A DNA stretch of 5,597 nt from Verrucomicrobiota bacterium (GCA_025457725.1 JALOTU010000368.1:1-5597), one strand, 5' to 3'; positions 1 through 5,597 are shown, numbered from the stretch's first letter. Made by a program: numbers and translations. The notes: a model not told the origin generated them from the letters alone.

Positions 1-844
1 GGTCGGGATTCGACCAGCCGAACATCTGGTGCTGCAACATGGGATCATCGATGCCATCGAAAAACTCCCGGAACCCGATCAACAGATCGCTTTTGGTCAC
101 GAGGAGGTAGACCGGGAAGCGCACATCCAGCGTGCGCTGGATGAGATCCAGCTGTTGCGCCAGGCGACTGGCTTTCTGGGCGATCGTATCGGCTGAATCC
201 TTGATCAGGCTCTCGACGGACAACACCAGGAACAGCCCGTTGACCGGACAGTTGGGTCGGGCTTTGCGAAGCAGCGTGAGGAAGGCGCGCCACTGGGGGC
301 TCTCGCCCGCCTTGGCTTCATTGAACAACATGGACCCCGCGGTATCGAGAATGATGCCGCGATTGGTGAACCACCAGTCCATGTTCACCGTGCCGCCCGA
401 CCCCTGCATCTCGTCCTGCATGCCCGGCGGAAACTCAATGCCGGAATGGCGCAGGGCTTCCGATTTCCCGGATCCGGGCTCGCCGATGATGACGTACCAG
501 GGCAGCCGGTAGATGTCCTTGCCGCGGCTCTTGAACTCCTGGAGTCCCTTCTGGAATTTCTGCCGGAGCTTGTCGAGTTCCGCCCGCTTGTTGGGATCGC
601 TGATGGATTGCGGGGTTTCCGCCGCGCGGGCTTCGATCTCGGACGAAAACCGCTCCCGCTTCGAGCGTGCGGCCATTCGCTGCCACAGGAAGTAACCGCC
701 GAACAGCACAACGAAGAGCAGGAGAATGGCGAGGGCGATCCAGATGCCGTATCGGGGCACGGCCAGCGCGCCGCCGACGGCGCCCAGACCCACGGCCCCC
801 AGGCCGATCTTCATCTTTCCGCTTAACTGTGATTCTTCATCCAT
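1..844 (-). CDS. tssM: Type VI secretion inner-membrane protein TssM (IcmF-like), N-terminal part; runs off the window
   Basis: TssM is the large inner-membrane component of the T6SS membrane complex; it partners with TssL and, in systems that have it, the lipoprotein TssJ. From ATG at 844 the frame stays open for 281 codons to the window edge; family members are usually about 1,100-1,200 residues, so about three quarters is missing. Two hydrophobic stretches lie near residues 13-30 and 33-54, the second a clear transmembrane segment ending in Trp-Gln-Arg, followed by a charged helical region. The cytoplasmic NTPase-like domain shows a Walker A/P-loop GEPGSGKS (121-128), a Walker-B-like GIILDTAG (163-170) and a TKSD motif (250-253) resembling a GTPase G4 box. 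An FGWSNP motif (275-280) fits TssM proteins outside the Proteobacteria. The start is 50 bp after tssL; an AGGAAA-like element lies rather far upstream. The P-loop is intact, unlike in some TssM proteins that have lost it. The identification is firm; the C-terminal part cannot be judged. Confidence 0.94.
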   Translation of the reverse strand, partial: MDEESQLSGKMKIGLGAVGLGAVGGALAVPRYGIWIALAILLLFVVLFGGYFLWQRMAARSKRERFSSEIEARAAETPQSISDPNKRAELDKLRQKFQKGLQEFKSRGKDIYRLPWYVIIGEPGSGKSEALRHSGIEFPPGMQDEMQGSGGTVNMDWWFTNRGIILDTAGSMLFNEAKAGESPQWRAFLTLLRKARPNCPVNGLFLVLSVESLIKDSADTIAQKASRLAQQLDLIQRTLDVRFPVYLLVTKSDLLIGFREFFDGIDDPMLQHQMFGWSNPD

Positions 845-894
845 GGGCCAGCCTGTTGATTTCGTTTCCTGTGTTTGGCAACGCGCCAGGGGCT

Positions 895-1599
895 TCAAGG
901 TGTTGCCGCCTCACCTTTTTCTGATTGCTCCTTGATGAGTTCGACCGAGGATTTCAAATCGCCGACGGCCTTGGCGTACATGCCATAGTAGATCACCAGG
1001 ATGCTGATGCTGAGAAACACGAAGGCGATCATCACCAGGATGATCTTCTTGTTGGGCGGCTCGGTCAGCACCCGCGTGTCCGTCGGCTTGTAGGCCTCCT
1101 CGCTGATCTTGGACCGGGGATCGGCATCCACCCAGGGATGGATGCGCGGGAAGATCTTGTCCTTGTAGATTCGCAACTGTTCCGGCTGGCCGACGTACAT
1201 GCCGGTAAAGCCCAAGCCGAGGCAGACGTAATACACGGCGAGCCGTTCCGCCGCCTCCTGGCTGGTGTCGGCGAGGTCCACATCCAGCAGCTCGAAGAAT
1301 CGTTCGTCGCCCGCCAGCTCGTTGCGTTCGAGGGCGAGCCGAGACTGCGCCCAATCGCCGGCAAACTTCAATTGACTCGAGCAGATGATGTTGTCGACAA
1401 AGAAGATGACGGGCAGTTCCAGCTTCCTGGCCTGCTCGCTCAACATTCCCTCCGCCGAGGCCTTCTGGGTGATGCGGGCCAGCAGATCCTTGATTTCCTG
1501 GCGCACAATGCCCATCTCGGGATGCCGCGGTGTCTTGGCCATCCGGTTGAGGCGGCACACGTACTGGAACAATTCCTCGTAGAGATCGAGCAGCTTCAT
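895..1599 (-). CDS. tssL: Type VI secretion inner-membrane protein TssL (DotU/IcmH family)
   Basis: The gene encodes 234 residues of the DotU/IcmH family. TssL pairs with TssM in the inner membrane, and its cytoplasmic helical domain contacts the baseplate, including TssK. The N-terminal 180 or so residues are helical and carry family features: LYEELFQYVCRLNR near residues 6-19 and YVCLGLGFTGMY near 123-134. One strongly hydrophobic segment at about 186-207 is followed by a short polar tail of about 27 residues, the tail-anchored topology expected of TssL. No OmpA-type peptidoglycan-binding domain follows, so this is the short form. The ATG at 1599 is only 3 bp after the tssK stop, and a GGAG ribosome-binding site (1608-1611) lies inside the end of tssK with 8 bp spacing, so the two are probably translationally coupled. 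tssM follows after 50 bp. Length and domain layout are normal for the family. Confidence 0.94.
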   Translation of the reverse strand: MKLLDLYEELFQYVCRLNRMAKTPRHPEMGIVRQEIKDLLARITQKASAEGMLSEQARKLELPVIFFVDNIICSSQLKFAGDWAQSRLALERNELAGDERFFELLDVDLADTSQEAAERLAVYYVCLGLGFTGMYVGQPEQLRIYKDKIFPRIHPWVDADPRSKISEEAYKPTDTRVLTEPPNKKIILVMIAFVFLSISILVIYYGMYAKAVGDLKSSVELIKEQSEKGEAATP

Positions 1600-1602
1600 G
1601 GG

Positions 1603-2958
1603 TCAGGCTCCGGGAAGCGTCATGTAAAGCGTGAAGCTGGCATCGGAGAGATCCAGATCACTGTTGTTCCAAACCAGCGCCATGGCCTTCTCCGCCTTGA
1701 TGGCGTCCCAGCGTCGGGCGTTGGAGTCCGGTTGCAGGCGGAAATAGTGCAGATCCCCCTGGCTGGGAAGGTCCAGCGGCGGCGATCCCTCCTCCTGGAG
1801 CGCGACCCCCAGCACGGCCACGTTCTTCATGCTTTGCGGCATCAGCTTGAACTTGTTCGGGTCTTTGACGTAAATGGCCAGCTTGCTGCGCTCGATGCGC
1901 GTCTTGATGCCGAGATAATAGCCGGTGGCCTTGTCGAAATGCTGCTGCTCAAGCTGCGCCAGCATCCCACCCGGGGAACCGGAAAAGAGAACTTTCATCG
2001 GCTCGATCGTCCCCTTCACCCGGATCTCCGCGCGGATCTTGCGGTCCAGCTCGCGGAAACACGGCAGCACATCCTCATGCGAATAGGGCGCGCAGGCGAA
2101 GGCATCCTTCTGCGGGTTCAACGCCAGCAGTTCCCCCAGGAGTTCCCGCAGCAGCTGGTGAATGACGAACGGCGGGATCTGCCCCGGCTCGATGAATCCC
2201 GGCAGCGAGGCGCAGAACCGGTTCAGGGTCTGGAGCCGCAGCGTCAGTTCCCATTTCACCTCCATGCCCAGCCCGCCGGTGGACAGACGGCTCTGCACGT
2301 CGTTGCGGCTGGCATTCAACTGCGCCAGCAAATCCCGCATCAGGTTGTGCAGGGTCGGAGAGGAATTGAGAAAGACGCACGGCGGCACAAACTCGGGATC
2401 CAGCCGGGGACGACCCGAGTCCTCCCCCGTCGCCCGCACGATCCGCATCAAAGGCAGCACCTCCATGTCGGACACATCCTCGTCCTTGAGAACGATGCGC
2501 GCGTTGACCTTGCGGAAGTAAATGGGCTGGGGATTCTCGCCGGTGTTCTCATCGGCCACATCCCTCACCTCCGATGGCACATAAAGCAGCTTCACCCTGG
2601 GATCGACGGGTTCCCCGGGCCGGAAGGCATTGGCGCGGTTTTTGGTCCACAGGGGAATGGCCAGCAGCAGTTCCATCGTGCCGCTGCCCCGGGCCAGCTC
2701 GGCCTTGATCGGCAAGGCCGGAAGCTCCGCGTCCTCGGGATACCGCACCTCCACGCCGCTCGGCATGATGGCCCGGAGCCGCTCGAACCGGACGCGGCCG
2801 TCCGCCAGGTCATCCTGGGATACGCGGCTCTCGATGACCCCGTGATGAAAGGGTGTCAGCAGTGTCCGGGAAGATCTGAATTCCTGCTGCAGGCAACGCT
2901 GCATGTTCTGCAGATGATGCGGCTGCAAAAAAAGACCTTCGTGCCAGTGTACGTGCAT
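1603..2958 (-). CDS. tssK: Type VI secretion baseplate subunit TssK
   Basis: TssK is the cytoplasmic trimeric adaptor that links the T6SS baseplate to the TssL-TssM membrane complex. The 451-residue product matches the usual family length of roughly 450. The N-terminus begins at once with the family signature HWHEGLFLQPHHLQ (residues 3-16), followed by an ESRVSQDDLADGRVRFERL block (about 43-61) that corresponds to the conserved shoulder-domain region. No transmembrane segment is seen, as expected. The frame is open upstream to an ATG at 3033, but those 25 residues are basic, low-complexity shadow of the preceding gene, and the ATG at 2958 has a strong AGAGGTGG ribosome-binding site (2969-2976) about 10 bp upstream, so 2958 is chosen. 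The site overlaps the TAG stop of the preceding gene, suggesting coupled translation. tssL follows after 3 bp, giving the order tssK-tssL-tssM, a common T6SS arrangement. Identification is strong. Confidence 0.95.
   Translation of the reverse strand: MHVHWHEGLFLQPHHLQNMQRCLQQEFRSSRTLLTPFHHGVIESRVSQDDLADGRVRFERLRAIMPSGVEVRYPEDAELPALPIKAELARGSGTMELLLAIPLWTKNRANAFRPGEPVDPRVKLLYVPSEVRDVADENTGENPQPIYFRKVNARIVLKDEDVSDMEVLPLMRIVRATGEDSGRPRLDPEFVPPCVFLNSSPTLHNLMRDLLAQLNASRNDVQSRLSTGGLGMEVKWELTLRLQTLNRFCASLPGFIEPGQIPPFVIHQLLRELLGELLALNPQKDAFACAPYSHEDVLPCFRELDRKIRAEIRVKGTIEPMKVLFSGSPGGMLAQLEQQHFDKATGYYLGIKTRIERSKLAIYVKDPNKFKLMPQSMKNVAVLGVALQEEGSPPLDLPSQGDLHYFRLQPDSNARRWDAIKAEKAMALVWNNSDLDLSDASFTLYMTLPGA
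1608..1611 (-). promoter_or_regulatory. Ribosome-binding site of tssL inside the 3' end of tssK
   Basis: GGAG on the minus strand sits 8 bp before the tssL ATG at 1599 and within the last codons of tssK. The placement supports translational coupling of the two genes. Confidence 0.6.
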
Positions 2959-2968
2959 ATGCTTTGAT

Positions 2969-2976
2969 CCACCTCT
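2969..2976 (-). promoter_or_regulatory. Ribosome-binding site of tssK, overlapping the upstream stop codon
   Basis: Reading the minus strand, AGAGGTGG lies 10 bp before the ATG at 2958 and shares bases with the TAG stop (2977-2975) of the preceding small gene. This near-consensus Shine-Dalgarno sequence decides the tssK start against the longer frame beginning at 3033. Confidence 0.75.
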
Positions 2977-3397
2977 ATCTCGAGAGCTTGCTCTTGACGA
3001 CCTTGGCCGTGCATTCCTTGATCTGCCGCTCAATCAGCTCCGCCGTGGCGAAGCCGCGCGCCAGATCCTTGTACTTGTCCCAGCAGCAAACCTCGAAGCT
3101 CCGACGAAACCCGTGCCGGCCTTCGGTCTTCACCACCTCTTCAATGGCCTCGGGCGAGCAACGTCGCAGGAATTCGCTCCCGTAATTCCGTCCGCCCACC
3201 AGCATCCCGGTGACCAGCGCGCCCAGCCGCGCCGAAAAGTCCTGAAGCACCGCGTCCAGGTTGTCCTCGCTTCCCAGCAGGTATTCCTTCAGCGCCACCG
3301 GCAGCTTCTTCATCGAGCTCGACGGGCTCCGGCGCACACTCAGTTCCTGCATGGTTCTGTCGGTGGCCTGGTCGAGCCGTTCCACCAGGGCCGTCAA
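2975..3397 (-). CDS. Small helical protein of unknown function in the T6SS operon; start uncertain
   Basis: Not firmly recognised. The product is about 140 residues if it starts at TTG 3397, 136 from GTG 3385, or 125 from ATG 3352. It is soluble and largely helical: an amphipathic block (LTALVERLDQATDRTMQEL), a basic RRSPSS turn, then long helices through SEFLRRCSPEAIEEVVKTEG, a Cys-Cys-Trp (FEVCCWDKYK) and a basic C-terminus (KVVKSKLSR). The pattern of helices, 'SPEAIEEVV' and 'WDKYKDLA' loosely recalls the C-terminal domain of T6SS FHA-domain (TagH/ImpI-type) proteins, but no FHA domain is visible and this is only a suggestion. The frame is open up to 3547, but high G/C at third codon positions in this frame begins only near 3400, so the upstream part is shadow of the preceding gene. 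No good ribosome-binding site precedes any candidate start. The TTG at 3397 overlaps the preceding TGA as TTGA, which could allow coupled restart; a frameshift joining the two genes is the alternative. tssK follows after 16 bp. Confidence 0.6.
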   Translation of the reverse strand: MTALVERLDQATDRTMQELSVRRSPSSSMKKLPVALKEYLLGSEDNLDAVLQDFSARLGALVTGMLVGGRNYGSEFLRRCSPEAIEEVVKTEGRHGFRRSFEVCCWDKYKDLARGFATAELIERQIKECTAKVVKSKLSR

Positions 3398-3867
3398 GGC
3401 ATGGCCGTCAACAAATCGACCGACACCTCGAGGCCCGACGCGGGCGCCGCAGCCGGCGACGATTCTGTTTCCCGCACCTCGACCATCCCCCGCCCGGCCA
3501 GCCGCTGAATCCATTCCTCGCGTTTGCCGGCTTCCAGATTGCCGCAAGTCTCCAAAAACCGCTCGAACAGCTGGTCCGGGGTTTCGGGCTCACGTACCGG
3601 CGCCTCGACCGGGGCCGCCGGAGCCGGTGAAGCCACGCCGGCAACCTGTCCGGCAACCGGAAAACGCCGCAGAAGTCCGCTCAGGATTCGCTGACGATCA
3701 CGCGCGGGAACATCCTTGAGAGTGTGGGTGAGCTCGTCCTTGATCGACAGCCGTCTCTCCTCCCCCTCCACGCCATCGAGATCCGACTGCACCAGCCGCA
3801 ACCGGGTGGCCAGCGAGTTCACGAGATCGCTCTCCTTGTCGGTCAATGCTGTGTCTGCGTGATTCAT
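3394..3867 (-). CDS. Hypothetical protein, first gene of the T6SS operon, two helical blocks joined by a Pro/Ala linker
   Basis: No family recognised. The product is 157 residues, with no signal peptide or membrane segment, so probably cytoplasmic. Residues 8-69 form a charged helical block (LTDKESDLVNSLATRLRLVQ, then DELTHTLKDVPARDRQRILSGLLRRF). A Pro/Ala/Val-rich linker spans about 72-97, a second helical block lies at about 97-127 (TPDQLFERFLETCGNLEAGKREEWIQRLAGRG), and a short Ala/Pro-rich tail follows. The frame extends upstream to 4011, but that stretch reads as non-coding Gly/Arg-rich sequence; ATG 3867 has only a weak AGG-type site about 9 bp upstream and is chosen because the helical protein begins there. 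The TGA stop (3396-3394) overlaps the possible TTG start of the next gene. Good third-position G/C continues right to the stop. It lies upstream of tssK on the same strand, so a structural or regulatory T6SS role is inferred from position only. It may be the N-terminal half of a protein split from the next gene. Confidence 0.62.
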   Translation of the reverse strand: MNHADTALTDKESDLVNSLATRLRLVQSDLDGVEGEERRLSIKDELTHTLKDVPARDRQRILSGLLRRFPVAGQVAGVASPAPAAPVEAPVREPETPDQLFERFLETCGNLEAGKREEWIQRLAGRGMVEVRETESSPAAAPASGLEVSVDLLTAMP

Positions 3868-3901
3868 GCGGGTGCCTGCTGAACGCTGCCAACTTATTGG
3901 G

Positions 3902-3914
3902 TAAGCCGAGCTTA
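3902..3914. promoter_or_regulatory. Perfect 5-bp inverted repeat upstream of the T6SS operon (candidate operator)
   Basis: TAAGC-CGA-GCTTA forms a symmetrical 13-bp site 34 bp before the ATG at 3867. Placement in the presumed leader or promoter region suits an operator, but arms of 5 bp can occur by chance and no second copy was noticed in the gap. Confidence 0.2.
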
Positions 3915-3939
3915 GCCTTGCCATGAACGAACGCCAGCC

Positions 3940-3957
3940 AAAAAGCCCCAAGGGACC
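3940..3957 (-). terminator. Weak candidate rho-independent terminator
   Basis: On the minus strand, GTCC-CTTG-GGGC (one G-U pair, 4-bp stem) is followed directly by TTTTT. It lies about 100 bp after the stop of the repeat-protein gene. The stem is short, so this is only a candidate; the T-run after a G/C-rich element in a high-GC context is the reason to list it. Confidence 0.22.
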
Positions 3958-4056
3958 GGCCCGCCCCGGGAGCGCACCTGCGACGCTCATCAATCCGAAA
4001 GCAGGCCGCAAAGCATCCCGCCCGAACGCACAATCCCTGGCGAACCCGCGGGGCAG

Positions 4057-5597
4057 CTAGTTGTTCGTCAGGCTGTAGAACGTGTTCGTCGGCGGCAGCG
4101 CAATCGCATCGATCCAGGAATTCGTCACCCCGGCCGTCCCGTTGGTCAGGAAGGTCCAGGCGATGGGCGTCGTGGCCAGGTTCGTTGCCGACAGCAACGC
4201 CGCGTCCCCAAACCATGTCACCACCACATTCTGGTTGGCGTTGGTCAGATAGATTTCCAACTTCGGCGACAGCACGTCCACAGTGGCCTCCCCGGACAGA
4301 TCGCCCGGCTGGGCGGTGCAATGGGCATCCACCAGATTGGTCACCGAATAAACCGTGGTCGTGGTTGGCGACACACTCCTGTATGCCGGTGTGCTCGCGA
4401 CATTGTTGGAGGTGACGCCATCAGACCAGGTGACGGTCCACGGCGCGGTTCCGGTCAAATCCACCTGCAGCAGCGTGGAATCACCCAGCAGAATGTAGTT
4501 CGTCTCCGTCAGCACGGTCGCCGTGGGTCGGGGATAGATCGTGGCGGTGACCGTGAACAGCTTCCCGGTGCATCCATCGGCAACGCTGACCGGCAGCACC
4601 TGATAAACAACGCTCTGCGCGTTGGTCGTCAGGTTGGTCAGCGGATCGTTGATGGTGTTGGAGGTCTGCGCGTTCGTGGTCTGCCCGGTGACGTTGGTGT
4701 TGTTGTTCGACGCCAGCCAGGTGAACGTGGAGAGGACCTGATTGCTGATGGCCGTCTGCAGCGAGAACACAAAAGGATCACCGTTGCACAGCGTCTGCAC
4801 CACATTGGTTCCCACCGGCTCGGGATGGACCAGCACGGACACGGTGAAGACCTTGCCCGTGCAGCCCTGGAAGCTCGTCGGCGTCACCTGGTAGGTCACC
4901 GTGCCGTCGACGGCACAGGTGTTCACCAGCAGGTTGGTGAGGAACAAGCCGGCGCCGGACGTCGCTCCACTCACGTTCGCATCGCTGGTGGAGGTCCAGG
5001 TGAAATTGCTCACGGTCACGGTGTTGGTGACCGCCGACTGCAGGTTGAAGTTCAGGGGCACGCGGCTGCAATAGGTCAGCGCCACATTGGTCGCCACCGG
5101 TTCCGGATACACATTGACCGTCAAGGTAAACACCTTGCCCGTGCAGTCGTGAGCGGTGCTGATGGGCGTCACCCGGTAAATTACCGGCTGAGCCACCGCC
5201 GTCTTGTTGGTGAGGATGTCGTTCAGCGTGGCGTTGGTCCGCACGGTGGTGCTCTGGCCGGTCACCAGCGCGTTGTTGTTGGTCGCCACCCAGAGAAATT
5301 TGGAAGCCACCCCGTTGGTCACGGCGCTCTGCAGGAGGTAGTTCAAGGGAACACTGCTGCAGGCGGTCAGCGTGACATTGGTCGCCACCGGTTCCGGATA
5401 TACCGTCACGGACACGGTGAACACCTCCCCGGTGCAGTTGTAGGTGCTGACGGGGGTCGCGGCATAGATCACCGTCTGGTCGGACGACGTTATGTTCCGC
5501 AGCACGTTGGTGATCACCTCGCCGGCAACCGGCGTGGTGCTCTGACCGGTGACGTTGAGGTTGTTGTTTGTTGCCAGCCAGGTGAAGGTGGAGAGGA
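4057..5597 (-). CDS. Large exported repeat protein with PKD/Ig-like domains, C-terminal 512 residues; N-terminus beyond the window
   Basis: The frame is open from the window edge to a TAG at 4059-4057; no stop or plausible true start occurs in view, so the N-terminus and any signal peptide lie outside. The visible part has one partial and three full repeats of 94-97 residues, rich in Asn, Thr, Val and Ser and predicted to be all beta. Each repeat contains an early Cys, a FTW or FLW strand, an NNN or similar Asn-rich turn with VTGQ, a TY/IYxVTP strand, CTGK/E-xFT, and a closing YPEPVATNV. This resembles the PKD-like tandem domains of Bacteroidota and Verrucomicrobiota surface proteins. A distinct Ig/PKD-like domain follows (GDSTLLQVDLTGTAPW, TVTWSDG, TTTTVYSVTN; nt 4264-4512), then a C-terminal module (nt 4060-4263) with NVVVTWFGDAALLSATNL and NTFYSLTNN. 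Such proteins are usually cell-surface or secreted and act in adhesion or matrix; that role is inferred. No enzyme domain is seen. It is co-oriented with the T6SS genes but separated by 189 bp. Confidence 0.87.
   Translation of the reverse strand, partial: LSTFTWLATNNNLNVTGQSTTPVAGEVITNVLRNITSSDQTVIYAATPVSTYNCTGEVFTVSVTVYPEPVATNVTLTACSSVPLNYLLQSAVTNGVASKFLWVATNNNALVTGQSTTVRTNATLNDILTNKTAVAQPVIYRVTPISTAHDCTGKVFTLTVNVYPEPVATNVALTYCSRVPLNFNLQSAVTNTVTVSNFTWTSTSDANVSGATSGAGLFLTNLLVNTCAVDGTVTYQVTPTSFQGCTGKVFTVSVLVHPEPVGTNVVQTLCNGDPFVFSLQTAISNQVLSTFTWLASNNNTNVTGQTTNAQTSNTINDPLTNLTTNAQSVVYQVLPVSVADGCTGKLFTVTATIYPRPTATVLTETNYILLGDSTLLQVDLTGTAPWTVTWSDGVTSNNVASTPAYRSVSPTTTTVYSVTNLVDAHCTAQPGDLSGEATVDVLSPKLEIYLTNANQNVVVTWFGDAALLSATNLATTPIAWTFLTNGTAGVTNSWIDAIALPPTNTFYSLTNN
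4513..4800 (-). repeat. PKD-like protein repeat unit D (96 residues), last of the array
   Basis: The unit opens VQTLCNGDPFVFSLQTAISN, has LSTFTWLASNNNTNVTGQ in its centre and ends GCTGKLFTVTATIYPRPTATV. The closing PEPV has become PRPT, marking the end of the array before the different Ig-like domain. Confidence 0.8.
4801..5082 (-). repeat. PKD-like protein repeat unit C (94 residues)
   Basis: The unit opens ALTYCSRVPLNFNLQSAVTN and ends GCTGKVFTVSVLVHPEPV. It is the most divergent in its core: the NNN turn is replaced by SDANVSG, and it has an extra Cys (VNTCAVDG), giving three instead of two. Confidence 0.8.
5083..5373 (-). repeat. PKD-like protein repeat unit B (97 residues)
   Basis: The unit opens TLTACSSVPLNYLLQSAVTN, has FLWVATNNNALVTGQST in the middle and DCTGKVFTLTVNVYPEPV at the end. 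The two cysteines could pair within the unit or bridge to a neighbour. Confidence 0.8.
5374..5597 (-). repeat. PKD-like protein repeat unit A (partial at window edge)
   Basis: The first visible unit starts inside its FTW strand (LSTFTWLATNNNLNVTGQ) and ends with YPEPVATNV. Its Asn-rich segment is nearly the same as that of unit D, though two other units lie between them. It carries the conserved CTGE in place of CTGK. Confidence 0.8.

Larger units (their letters stand above)
3868..4056 (-). other. Intergenic region between the repeat-protein gene and the T6SS operon
   Basis: This 189-bp stretch lies downstream of the repeat gene's stop and upstream of the first operon gene, so it is the expected place for a terminator and a promoter. 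I see no convincing sigma-70 promoter. Two weak elements are listed separately: a small hairpin followed by a T-run, and a 13-bp inverted repeat close to the operon start. The minus-strand frame is open through much of it, but the predicted residues look non-coding. Confidence 0.5.

Noticed and set aside
385..711. Minus-strand 108- and 83-codon frames and plus-strand frames within 45-935
   Set aside because: They are alternative frames of tssM, whose own frame has an intact P-loop and runs uninterrupted from 844 to the window edge.
925..2967. A 680-codon plus-strand open frame antisense to tssL and tssK
   Set aside because: Its codons are the exact reverse complements of the tssK and tssL codons, which share one frame. 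It stays open only because those genes avoid TTA, CTA and TCA codons in a high-GC genome. The translation is His/Arg/Gln/Gly-rich with no recognisable domain.
2959..3033. Extending tssK upstream to the ATG at 3033
   Set aside because: The added 25 residues are Arg/Ser-rich and overlap the preceding gene, while ATG 2958 has a strong ribosome-binding site and starts at the conserved N-terminus of the family.
3868..4011. Extending the first small gene upstream to the ATG at 4011
   Set aside because: The extra 48 residues are Gly/Arg/Pro-rich without clear protein character and would cover the hairpin, T-run and inverted repeat. The helical protein begins at the ATG at 3867.
3698..4321. Minus-strand 207-codon frame across the intergenic gap
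   Set aside because: It overlaps the end of the repeat-protein gene and the start of the first small gene in a different frame, and its translation is Arg/Gly/Ala/His-rich shadow sequence.
4685..5597. Repeated DNA considered as a mobile element or CRISPR-like array
   Set aside because: The repeats keep reading frame, have a period of about 290 bp and encode a conserved beta-domain pattern, so they are protein domain repeats. There are no terminal inverted repeats, transposase or short uniform repeats with spacers.

Overview
The window carries a tightly packed minus-strand gene cluster, so everything is read from high to low coordinates. The proteins point to a high-GC Verrucomicrobiota bacterium, most likely of the Pedosphaera/Limisphaera type. 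The clue is the C-terminal end of the first protein (about 4060-4263), an NVVVTW...SATNL...W...NTFYSLTN pattern that I associate with many exported proteins of that group. The T6SS proteins also read as divergent from the proteobacterial ones. This taxonomic call is inference from protein style, with no marker gene in view.

Layout along the minus strand: (1) 5597-4057, the C-terminal 512 residues of a large surface or exported protein built from about 95-residue Asn/Thr-rich PKD/Ig-like repeats. (2) 4056-3868, a 189-bp intergenic gap holding weak candidate regulatory signals. (3) 3867-3394 and 3397-2975, two small genes of uncertain function whose ends overlap by a few bases in different frames. 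(4) 2958-1603, tssK, the T6SS baseplate adaptor. (5) 1599-895, tssL (DotU/IcmH-like), a tail-anchored inner-membrane protein. (6) 844-1, the N-terminal 281 residues of tssM (IcmF-like), including an intact nucleotide-binding P-loop.

The spacing (16 bp before tssK, 3 bp before tssL, 50 bp before tssM) indicates one operon, probably starting at the small gene at 3867. TssK docks the phage-tail-like baseplate onto the membrane complex, and TssL and TssM form the inner-membrane part of that complex, so this segment encodes the membrane/baseplate junction of a type VI secretion system. Sheath, tube, VgrG, ClpV, TssJ and effectors are not in view. The repeat protein is separated from the T6SS operon by the gap and shows no direct link to secretion.

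The most interesting parts are the two unrecognised small genes that enter the operon just before tssK, with a sharp frame switch near 3400, and the mosaic repeat architecture of the surface protein. No RNA genes, mobile elements or CRISPR arrays were seen.
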